Of a stretch of 46,710 nucleotides of DNA, positions 29,535-36,591 are shown one piece after another. The stretch covers positions 1-46,710 of the forward strand of contig NZ_SSMG01000186.1 of the NCBI RefSeq assembly GCF_009873615.1, written 5' to 3'. Numbering within the stretch: the stretch's first letter is position 1; each line of letters opens with the position of its first letter. The notes under the pieces were generated by a model. It ran no database searches. It had not been told where the DNA came from and worked only from the letters and a program-made list of their open reading frames with translations. Position numbers and translations under genes: made by a program. The DNA is from Photobacterium lucens. Lineage in GTDB: Bacteria > Pseudomonadota > Gammaproteobacteria > Enterobacterales > Vibrionaceae.

Positions 29535-30146
29535 GTGAACGACTACGCCACAGAAGAACAACAGGTTGAAGCGATTAAATCGTGGTGGCAAGAGAACGGC
29601 AAAGCCGTTGTTCTAGGTGCCGTGATTGGTTTAGGTGGTCTTTGGGGCTGGCGTTACTACCAGTCTGAAGTACATGCTGCAAAACACGTTGCATCGGATA
29701 GCTACACACAAGTTGTTTCTGCGCTTGATGAAAACAGCAAAGACGCAGTCGCTGAAGCGAAAACATTTATTGATGCCAACAAAGGCAGTCAATACGCAGT
29801 GCTTACAGCATTACAGCTAGCAAAAGTTCAGGTTGAGAATAAAGATCTGAATGGCGCTGTTGAGCAACTTCAATGGGTGCTTAACAATACTAAAGACGAA
29901 GCGATTCTACCTTTAGCAACAACACGTTTAGCTCGTATTTATGCAGAACAGCAAAAATTTGATGAAGCATTGGCTGAACTTAAGAAAGTAACAGTACCAA
30001 GCTGGAAATCAAAAGTTGCTGAACTACGTGGTGATATTTTGCTACAAAAAGGCGATATCACAGGCGCACGTGAAGCTTATGTAGAAGCTCAGCAAGACGG
30101 TTCATCACCTGCATTGCAAATGAAGCTTGATGATTTAGCGCAATAA
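29535..30146 (+). CDS. yfgM: inner-membrane TPR-like protein YfgM
   Basis: Ancillary SecYEG/PpiD partner with a role in periplasmic chaperone networks and RcsB stress control in E. coli. The 203-residue product has a short cytoplasmic part (NDYATEEQQVEAIKSWWQEN), one membrane helix (AVVLGAVIGLGGLWGWRYY) and a periplasmic TPR-like domain (LPLATTRLARIYAEQQKFDE). The start is GTG after AGAGGACAGGAA. It lies between hisS and bamB, the conserved order. Confidence 0.93.
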   Translation: MNDYATEEQQVEAIKSWWQENGKAVVLGAVIGLGGLWGWRYYQSEVHAAKHVASDSYTQVVSALDENSKDAVAEAKTFIDANKGSQYAVLTALQLAKVQVENKDLNGAVEQLQWVLNNTKDEAILPLATTRLARIYAEQQKFDEALAELKKVTVPSWKSKVAELRGDILLQKGDITGAREAYVEAQQDGSSPALQMKLDDLAQ

Positions 30147-30157
30147 GGCAGATGACG

Positions 30158-31321
30158 ATGCAAAAAGTGTTAAAACGTGTTTTAGCCGTTGCTGTTGCAG
30201 TAAGTGTGCTATCAGGTTGTGCGAGTGAAGTTGATTCAATTAAAATGGCACCATTGCCAAAAGTTGATAATACTTTCACACCAAAAACAGATTGGAGCCG
30301 TAGCGTCGGTGATGGCGTAAATGGCTACTACTCAAAACTAACGCCTGCTGTAGGTTTGGATAAAGTTTTCGTTGCTGACCGTGCAGGTCTTATCGAAGCA
30401 CTAAACCCAGCAACAGGTAAAGTTGAGTGGGAAACCGATCTTGAAGGCGACAACAGTGCGAAGCTTTCTGGCGGTTTAGTATTAGGTGATGGCAAAGTTT
30501 TTGTTGGCACTGAAAATGCGAAAGTTATCGCATTAGATGCTGAAACAGGTAAAGAAGTTTGGCGTACAACGGTTGCTGGTGAAGTATTAGCAAAACCGCT
30601 TGTTGCTGATGGTTTAGTTGTTGTAAATACCAGCAGTGGTGTATTACAAGCACTAGATGTTGAAACTGGCACGTCAAAATGGCAAGTAAGCAACGAAGTA
30701 CCAACCTTGACACTACGTGGTGATAGCTCACCTGTCGCTGTTTCTGGTGGTGTATTCTGGGGCTTAGCAAACGGTCGTTTAGCGGGCGCATTAATGTCTG
30801 ATGGTCGCCTGCTGTGGCAACAATCAATTGCTGCACCAAAAGGCTCAACAGAAATTGATCGCTTAGTTGATGTTGATGCTTCTCCTGTTATTGCTGGTGA
30901 TCGTCTATTTGCAGTGGGTTACAACGGTACATTAGTATCAATCGATCTACGTTCTGGACAAATTGTTTGGAAACGTAACTATTCTTCAGCAACAAACTTT
31001 ATTGTTGATGGTAGTGAGCTATTCTTAGTAACAGCGAAAGATCATGTTGTAGCAGTCGATGCACGTAGCGGTACTGAGTTATGGCAAAACACAGATCTAC
31101 AATACCGTCAGTTAAGCGCACCTGCGATGATTGATGGCTATGTAGTGGTGGGTGATGCTGAAGGTTACCTACACTGGCTAGATACTCAGAACGGCGAGTT
31201 CGTTTCACAAGAGAAAATTGACAGCAGTGGTATTGCTGTACCGCCTGTCGCACTAGACAATAATGGCTTTATTGTTGTGACCCGTGATGGTGAAATCAAC
31301 AAAATGCAAATACCGCAATAA
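30158..31321 (+). CDS. bamB: outer-membrane assembly lipoprotein BamB
   Basis: Beta-propeller lipoprotein of the BAM complex that helps insert outer-membrane proteins. The product of 387 residues has a signal with lipobox VLSGC (Cys 21). PQQ-like propeller repeats follow, each carrying A-DxxTGKxxW elements such as LDAETGKEVWRTTVAGEV and LDVETGTSKWQV. Two ATGs are possible (30152, 30158); AAGG at 30145 is better spaced for 30158. A hairpin at 31352-31382 follows. Confidence 0.95.
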   Translation: MQKVLKRVLAVAVAVSVLSGCASEVDSIKMAPLPKVDNTFTPKTDWSRSVGDGVNGYYSKLTPAVGLDKVFVADRAGLIEALNPATGKVEWETDLEGDNSAKLSGGLVLGDGKVFVGTENAKVIALDAETGKEVWRTTVAGEVLAKPLVADGLVVVNTSSGVLQALDVETGTSKWQVSNEVPTLTLRGDSSPVAVSGGVFWGLANGRLAGALMSDGRLLWQQSIAAPKGSTEIDRLVDVDASPVIAGDRLFAVGYNGTLVSIDLRSGQIVWKRNYSSATNFIVDGSELFLVTAKDHVVAVDARSGTELWQNTDLQYRQLSAPAMIDGYVVVGDAEGYLHWLDTQNGEFVSQEKIDSSGIAVPPVALDNNGFIVVTRDGEINKMQIPQ

Positions 31322-31351
31322 ATCGGTATAATGTCGCTAGATTAAATTTGT

Positions 31352-31390
31352 CGGCTCCAACTGCGATAAGTAGTTGGAGCCGTTGTTGTT
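31352..31390 (+). terminator. terminator-like hairpin after bamB
   Basis: A perfect 11-bp stem CGGCTCCAACT / AGTTGGAGCCG (31352-31362, 31372-31382) with a 9-base loop is followed by TTGTTGTTAT. It likely ends or reduces the ispG-bamB transcript before der. Confidence 0.7.
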
Positions 31391-31451
31391 ATATCCGTTG
31401 TAGATATTATTGTCGGATGAAGGCTTATAAAAATATAGGCTGGAGGCAAGA

Positions 31452-31496
31452 ATGAACGGTAAGAATGTCAATAAGACTATGAAAAGTAAGAGGTAG
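31452..31496 (+). CDS. possible 14-codon leader peptide upstream of der
   Basis: ATG 31452 is preceded by GGAGG with a suitable gap and reads [14 protein letters not shown], then TAG at 31494-31496. The stop overlaps the ribosome binding site of der, whose ATG follows two bases later. The peptide is basic and has no known relatives that I recognise. Its clearest possible function is to bring ribosomes to the der start (translational coupling). It may equally be a chance ORF. Confidence 0.4.
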   Translation: MNGKNVNKTMKSKR

Positions 31497-31498
31497 TT

Positions 31499-33001
31499 AT
31501 GATTCCTGTTGTTGCCCTAGTCGGGCGCCCGAACGTGGGTAAATCGACGCTATTTAATCGTCTTACTCGCACAAGGGATGCACTTGTTGCTGACTTTCCT
31601 GGCTTAACTAGGGATCGTAAATACGGTAGAGCAGAGCTAGAAGAGCACGAATTCATTGTTATCGATACCGGCGGTATTGATGGTACTGAAGAAGGCGTTG
31701 AAACAAAAATGGCTGAGCAGTCATTAGCAGCGATTGAAGAAGCTGATGTTGTTCTGTTCCTTGTTGATGGTCGTGCAGGCTTAACGTCTGCTGATGAAGC
31801 GATTGCTAAGCATTTACGTAGCCGTGAAAAGCCTACCTTCCTTGTTGTAAACAAGGTTGATGGTATTGATGCAGATAGCGCATGTGCTGAATTCTGGAGC
31901 CTAGGTGTTGATGCAATGTACCAAATTGCAGCAGCGCAAAACCGTGGTGTAACTGCATTAATGGAGCGTGCACTAGCGCCGTTTGCAGAAAACATGAAAA
32001 AAGCAGAGCTTGCTGAAGGTGAAGAGCCTGAAGTTTCAATTGAAGATTTAACTTCTGTTGAAGACATCGAGAAAGCGAACCTTTCTGAAGAAGATGCGGA
32101 AGCGGCTTACAAACGCCTACAAGAGCAACCAATTAAGATGGCGATCATTGGTCGTCCAAACGTTGGTAAATCAACGCTAACTAACCGTATTCTCGGTGAA
32201 GAGCGCGTGGTTGTTTACGATATGCCGGGAACGACGCGTGATTCTATCTACATTCCAATGGAGCGTGATGGTCAAGAGTACGTTCTGATCGATACTGCGG
32301 GTATCCGTCGTCGTAAGAACATGCACCAAGCGGTAGAGAAGTTCTCTGTTATTCAAACGCTAAAAGCAGTTGAAGATGCAAACGTTGTATTGCTAGTTAT
32401 CGATGCGCGCGAAAACATTTCAGATCAAGATCTAAGTTTATTAGGTTTTGCGCTAAATGCAGGTCGTTCATTGGTTATCGCTGTGAATAAGTGGGATGGT
32501 TTGGATAACGACGTGAAAGAGCGTGTTAAATCTGAGCTAGATCGCCGTTTAGGTTTCGTTGACTTTGCACGTATTCACTTCATTTCTGCACTTCACGGTA
32601 CAGGCGTGGGTCACTTATACGAGTCAGTGATTGAAGCGTACCAATCTGCAACTAAGCGTATTAGTACCTCTCTACTAACACGTATTATGCAAATGGCACA
32701 AGACGATCACCAGCCACCAATGATCCGTGGTCGCCGTGTGAAATTAAAATATGCGCACGCAGGTGGTTACAACCCACCAATTATCGTGGTTCACGGTAAC
32801 CAGGTGAATGAACTGCCGGGCTCTTATAAGCGTTACCTAATGAACTACTACCGTAAGTCATTAGAAATGATGGGTACACCAATTCGTATTCAATTTCAGA
32901 ACAGCGAAAACCCATTTGAAACCAAGAAGCAAAAGCTAACGGTTTCTCAAGAGCGTCAACGTAAGCGTCTAACGAATGCACTACGCGATCGTAAGAAGTA
33001 A
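31499..33001 (+). CDS. der: ribosome-assembly GTPase Der (EngA)
   Basis: Double-GTPase needed for 50S subunit maturation. The 500-residue product has the first G domain ([25 protein letters not shown]), an acidic linker rich in Glu ([15 protein letters not shown]), the second G domain ([28 protein letters not shown]) and a C-terminal KH-like domain ending in a basic tail. GAGG lies five bases before ATG 31499. A strong terminator follows. Confidence 0.97.
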   Translation: MIPVVALVGRPNVGKSTLFNRLTRTRDALVADFPGLTRDRKYGRAELEEHEFIVIDTGGIDGTEEGVETKMAEQSLAAIEEADVVLFLVDGRAGLTSADEAIAKHLRSREKPTFLVVNKVDGIDADSACAEFWSLGVDAMYQIAAAQNRGVTALMERALAPFAENMKKAELAEGEEPEVSIEDLTSVEDIEKANLSEEDAEAAYKRLQEQPIKMAIIGRPNVGKSTLTNRILGEERVVVYDMPGTTRDSIYIPMERDGQEYVLIDTAGIRRRKNMHQAVEKFSVIQTLKAVEDANVVLLVIDARENISDQDLSLLGFALNAGRSLVIAVNKWDGLDNDVKERVKSELDRRLGFVDFARIHFISALHGTGVGHLYESVIEAYQSATKRISTSLLTRIMQMAQDDHQPPMIRGRRVKLKYAHAGGYNPPIIVVHGNQVNELPGSYKRYLMNYYRKSLEMMGTPIRIQFQNSENPFETKKQKLTVSQERQRKRLTNALRDRKK

Positions 33002-33023
33002 TTTACTGCGTTAAGCGAATACG

Positions 33024-33073
33024 AAAAAGCCCGATATGCTAACTCTATGTAGTTAAAGCGTATCGGGCTTTTT
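33024..33073. terminator. bidirectional terminator between der and cnoX
   Basis: AAAAAGCCCGATA (33024-33036) pairs with TATCGGGCTTTTT (33061-33073). The interior can extend the stem partly (GCTAACT with AGTTAAAGC). A and T runs on the two sides let it serve the converging der and cnoX transcripts. Confidence 0.9.
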
Positions 33074-33121
33074 AATATCAGCTGTTTGTATTTAGTTGCT
33101 GATACCTAATTAAATAAGTAA

Positions 33122-33976
33122 TTAATACATTAATGAGTAAAGCTGACGACGGTAAGATGCCGCCATTGGGTTGCCTTGACCTAATGCAGTTAAAATATCC
33201 ATCATGGTCTTCTTCGCGTTACCCTCTGAATAGTTCATGTCTTTGCGTAGAATCGCAATCAATAGCTCTAACGCTTCTTCATTACGGTTCACTTGGCTAT
33301 ATTGAATCACTAATTCATAACGTAGTTCTACGTTATCAGGATCAGCTGCTAACTTTTGCTCAAGCTGTTGGATCTCTGGTGAATTACCTGCTTGTTTGTG
33401 TAGTTCTAATCTCGCCACTAAGCTCTTATAGTGTGCATCTTGATCTTGCATAGGAATCGTAGCAAGGATCGGCTCTGCTTCATCAAATAGCGCCGTTTCA
33501 ATTAAACATTCAGCAATCGCTAAATTGACCAAACTATCGTTTGGTTGCGTAGCTGCAAGTTGGCGCAGTAGCGGTAGGGCTTGAGCGTAATCTTTATTAT
33601 CAACCAATACTAATGCTTGTTTTAATGCCAGTTCTTCTTGGCTTGGCAAATGGCGGGTTAGCATTTCACGTAGACTTTGCTCGGTTTGTGGACCTGCAGA
33701 GCCATCGGTTGGTTGACCGTTTTTAAATAGCGCGACTGTTGGTAAGCCGCGAACACCAAACTGCGATGCCACCATTTGTTGGGTTTCACAGTTTAATGTT
33801 GCCAGAACAAATTGCCCTTGGTATTCACGGGCAAGTTTTTCAAGTGTGGCGTTAACTTCTAGCGTTTCAGGCATCGATGGCGCCCAAAAGCTGATAACAA
33901 CAGGCGTTTGCATTGACTGCTCAATAACCTGTTGCAGATTTTGTTCGTTAATTTCTAGCGCTGTATTTTGGTACAT
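33122..33976 (-). CDS. cnoX: chaperedoxin CnoX (YbbN)
   Basis: Thioredoxin-fold plus TPR protein that protects substrates from oxidative aggregation and passes them to GroEL or DnaK. The 284-residue length and the C-terminus YRRQLYSLMY match E. coli YbbN. The thioredoxin domain (residues 1-110) has VISFWAPSMPETL at the active site, without any cysteine; E. coli has SQHC there. The functional cysteine at position 63 (LATLNCETQQ) is kept. TPR units follow from about residue 115 (ALVLVDNKDYAQALPLLRQL). It converges on der. Confidence 0.93.
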   Translation of the reverse strand: MYQNTALEINEQNLQQVIEQSMQTPVVISFWAPSMPETLEVNATLEKLAREYQGQFVLATLNCETQQMVASQFGVRGLPTVALFKNGQPTDGSAGPQTEQSLREMLTRHLPSQEELALKQALVLVDNKDYAQALPLLRQLAATQPNDSLVNLAIAECLIETALFDEAEPILATIPMQDQDAHYKSLVARLELHKQAGNSPEIQQLEQKLAADPDNVELRYELVIQYSQVNRNEEALELLIAILRKDMNYSEGNAKKTMMDILTALGQGNPMAASYRRQLYSLMY

Positions 33977-34083
33977 GTAATTCGATCCATTGGCTATTTG
34001 AAGGCTATATCAAATATATGGGGATGAATCGATGTGGATCAAGCAGCTATCGTTGAAAAGCATGAGTCGAGATAGCGAAAAGT

Positions 34084-34118
34084 AAAAAATGCTCAAGTGA
34101 GTGATTCACTAGAGCATT
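34084..34118 (-). terminator. terminator directly after the 23-codon ORF
   Basis: On the minus strand AATGCTC-AGTGA (34118-34106) pairs with TCACT-GAGCATT (34100-34088) with one mismatch and a 5-base loop, and the T run extends to 34084. The stem begins inside the stop codon of the small ORF. Confidence 0.85.
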
Positions 34119-34188
34119 AATTACCAAATGTCAGTAAAAGAGCAAGGGTGATACAAGCACAAAGTAAGTTAATTTGGCGCAACGTCAT
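34117..34188 (-). CDS. possible 23-residue hydrophobic membrane peptide
   Basis: ATG 34188 follows AAAGGTG with a five-base gap. The peptide begins MTLRQINLLCACITL, continues with Ala and Leu, and ends LTFGN, so nearly all of it could be one membrane helix. A strong terminator begins at the stop codon, making a compact stand-alone transcript that ends here. I do not recognise the family. Alternatives are a small membrane regulator, a type I toxin-like peptide, or a leader peptide with attenuator ahead of cnoX, 140 bases downstream. Confidence 0.5.
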   Translation of the reverse strand: MTLRQINLLCACITLALLLTFGN

Positions 34189-34464
34189 ACATACACCTTT
34201 TGAGCTATGAAGAAAAACTAACCAAGAGAGTTAGCTTAAGAGATGTTGCTACTTTACGTTGCTTATATGACAGTAATATTACGTCTTATGATTTTTGTCG
34301 CTTAGTCGATCCTCAAAGAGGATATGGGCTATTTATGACACTTTAGTTACTAAATAATAGCTATTTATTATTATTCTAATTTTATAAATGTTGTTTTTAT
34401 CACCAATTTTAACAGAGTGATAATGCTGCTTAAAATACCTAATATTAAGCAGCGAGATGATGGT

Positions 34465-35292
34465 TTAGTTGCTTTTTATCAATAGTTTATCAAGTAATGA
34501 TGTCGGTAATATACGGCGCAAGAAACCAAAAATGTAGGTCGGTTGTGTCACGTAATAGCGTGATTTTGGGTGAGAGCTATTAATGACGTCTAATAATGGG
34601 CATAATACGGCATCAGGTTTTAAGGTGAACTTATTAGTCACTTCTTCTTTTCCAAGGCGAGATAGGGTGTCTTGGTAGTTGTCATAATGGCGAGACTTCT
34701 CCATATCAATATGACGTTCAAACATGCGCTTTGCATTAGCTCGAAATTGGCTTTCAATTGGTCCCGGCTCAATGAGTGAAATCGTAATTGGGGTATTGGC
34801 GAGTTCTAAACGTAAGGTATCGGTATAACCTTCAATGGCAAATTTGCTGGCGTTATATGCGCCACGGTATTTCATCGCAACCAAACCAAGCACGGAGCTG
34901 TTTTGCACAATCTTGCCGCGGCCTTGGGCAAGCATCAGTGGGATCACTTGTTTAGTCAGTTCATGCCAACCAAAGAAATTCGCTTCAAACTGCTGACGTA
35001 GGGCAGATGTTGGTAAATCTTCCAATGCGCCCGGTTGTCCGTAAGCGGCATTATTGAATAACACATCAATCGAACCGCCTGTTATAGCAAGCGCTTGTTG
35101 TAAACCATCTGTGATGGATTGTTCAGACGTGACATCCAATTGAACACAGCGAATGCCTTCTTGCTTAAGCCTTTCTACATCTTCTGTTTTGCGGCAACTG
35201 GCAACCACATTGAAGCCTTGCTCGGTCAGTGCTTTCGCACAGTAATAACCAATACCAGAGCTACATCCGGTAATTAAAATAGATTGTGTCAC
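34465..35292 (-). CDS. short-chain dehydrogenase/reductase
   Basis: NAD(P)-dependent oxidoreductase of the classical SDR type. The 275-residue product has the cofactor motif TGCSSGIGYYCAKAL, the structural NNAAYG, the catalytic Ser block VQNSSVLG, and Y-x3-K in YNASKFAIEGY. Substrate is unknown; similar proteins lie next to tesA in other gamma-proteobacteria. The start is GTG, overlapping the tesA stop by four bases (GTGA), so the two are translationally coupled. Confidence 0.92.
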   Translation of the reverse strand: MTQSILITGCSSGIGYYCAKALTEQGFNVVASCRKTEDVERLKQEGIRCVQLDVTSEQSITDGLQQALAITGGSIDVLFNNAAYGQPGALEDLPTSALRQQFEANFFGWHELTKQVIPLMLAQGRGKIVQNSSVLGLVAMKYRGAYNASKFAIEGYTDTLRLELANTPITISLIEPGPIESQFRANAKRMFERHIDMEKSRHYDNYQDTLSRLGKEEVTNKFTLKPDAVLCPLLDVINSSHPKSRYYVTQPTYIFGFLRRILPTSLLDKLLIKSN

Positions 35293-35903
35293 TGTGCGCT
35301 TTCCTTGTTGAGATAAGGTTGAAGGTGTTTTGCCATAAACTGAGCAATAAGTGGTTGTGCTTCTGCGGTTGGGTGCAGACCATCTTTCATCATCAGCTCT
35401 GGTTTGACAATAATATCAACCAGAAAAAAGGGTAATAAAGGTACATTAGTTGCTTCGCTTAATGACGGATAAGTATTACGAAACAGCTCGTTATAGCGTT
35501 TGCCATAATTAGGTGGGACTTCAATTTGCATTAATAGCGGCTGTGATCCCACTTTTTCGATCTCAGTGATCATTTGGCTGAGGTTATTACGTAATATTTT
35601 AGGGTGGAAGCCACGTAAACCGTCATTCGCACCTAATTCGATTAAAACAAAATCCGGTTTATGTTGTTTTAGTAATTTAGGTAATCGCGCAAGACCGTTA
35701 CCACTGGTATCACCAGAGATACTCGCATTTATTACCGTTGTTGGCTGTGCTTGTTGTGCTAATAAAGGGGGAAGCAGTGCAGGCCAGCTTTTTTCTGCTG
35801 GCATCTGGTAACCGGCACTGAGGCTATCGCCAAGGATTAACAGTGTTTGACTCAATGCGGTGGATGAAAACACCAGCATCAACAATGAAAGGATTCGTAT
35901 CAT
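35289..35903 (-). CDS. tesA: multifunctional acyl-CoA thioesterase I / lysophospholipase L1
   Basis: Periplasmic SGNH-hydrolase acting on acyl-CoA, acyl esters and lysophospholipids. The 204-residue product has a signal peptide ([19 protein letters not shown]), the catalytic GDSLSAGY, the oxyanion Asn in ELGANDGLRG, and the catalytic Asp-His in KDGLHPTAEA. Start ATG 35903 follows GGAGA; a longer frame to 35948 is rejected. Its start codon overlaps that of the divergent ybbA by two bases. Confidence 0.95.
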   Translation of the reverse strand: MIRILSLLMLVFSSTALSQTLLILGDSLSAGYQMPAEKSWPALLPPLLAQQAQPTTVINASISGDTSGNGLARLPKLLKQHKPDFVLIELGANDGLRGFHPKILRNNLSQMITEIEKVGSQPLLMQIEVPPNYGKRYNELFRNTYPSLSEATNVPLLPFFLVDIIVKPELMMKDGLHPTAEAQPLIAQFMAKHLQPYLNKESAQ

Positions 35904-36591
35904 GTCTGTCTCCGTAATTAAAGCGCACTCTGTATCAAAACAGGTCACGACTACCTTGTCGCCGATGACTATTTTGCAGGATGTTTCGCTTGAGGTCGAG
36001 CAAGGTGAATCTATTGCTCTTGTCGGTGTCTCTGGTGCAGGTAAGTCAACCTTGATGACATTACTGGCAGGGCTTGATGTGCCGACACAAGGTGAAATAG
36101 AGCTGCTTGGTCATAACCTTTCTACGTTAGATGATGAGCAACGCGCTCAACTTCGTAGTGAATCTATTGGTTTTGTATTTCAAAACTTCTTATTACTCCC
36201 AACGTTGAATGCGCTGGAGAACGTTACCTTGCCGTGTCTGATCCAAGACAATGAAGTAGACATTGAGCGAGCAAAAGAATTGCTTGCGGTTGTGGGATTA
36301 AAAGGGCGAGAAACGCACTTACCAAGCCAATTATCAGGCGGAGAGCAACAACGCGTCGCGCTAGCTCGTGCATTTATGATCAAACCTAAAATCTTGTTTG
36401 CTGATGAGCCAACGGGAAACCTTGATCAGCACACCGCAGCAATGATCATTGAGCTACTGTTTGAACTTAATAAAAACAGCGGTACAACACTGGTGCTTGT
36501 CACCCATGACGATGCGTTAGCGGCTCGTTGCGATCGGGTAATGCGATTAGATAACGGCAAACTTGCGAGGGATGAACGTCATGCTAAGTGA
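35902..36591 (+). CDS. ybbA: ABC transporter ATP-binding protein YbbA
   Basis: LolD/MacB-type ATPase that pairs with the permease YbbP. The 229-residue product has Walker [10 protein letters not shown], the signature [15 protein letters not shown] and Walker [18 protein letters not shown] lies nine bases before ATG 35902; an upstream frame extension lies inside tesA and is rejected. It is divergent from tesA and overlaps ybbP. The natural substrate is not established; a role with TesA in lipid handling is suggested by the conserved pairing. Confidence 0.94.
   Translation: MSVSVIKAHSVSKQVTTTLSPMTILQDVSLEVEQGESIALVGVSGAGKSTLMTLLAGLDVPTQGEIELLGHNLSTLDDEQRAQLRSESIGFVFQNFLLLPTLNALENVTLPCLIQDNEVDIERAKELLAVVGLKGRETHLPSQLSGGEQQRVALARAFMIKPKILFADEPTGNLDQHTAAMIIELLFELNKNSGTTLVLVTHDDALAARCDRVMRLDNGKLARDERHAK

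Larger units (their letters stand above)
33977..34464. other. 488-base gap between cnoX and the SDR gene
   Basis: AT-rich region. On the minus strand it holds a 23-codon ORF (34117-34188) and its terminator (34084-34118), described separately. It also holds GCTGCTTAA / TTAAGCAGC (34425-34453), possibly the weak end of the SDR transcript, the tight palindrome ATCCTC-AAA-GAGGAT (34309-34323), and the perfect palindrome GTAATATTAC (34273-34282). No larger gene is supported on either strand. The palindromes could be operators for the small ORF. Confidence 0.5.

Noticed and set aside
31499-33001. Duplicated GTPase motif in der, considered as a gene fusion
   Set aside because: Two G domains are the normal architecture of Der/EngA.
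33133-33453. 106-codon frame antisense to cnoX
   Set aside because: Shadow of a gene with clear family similarity; no ribosome binding site.
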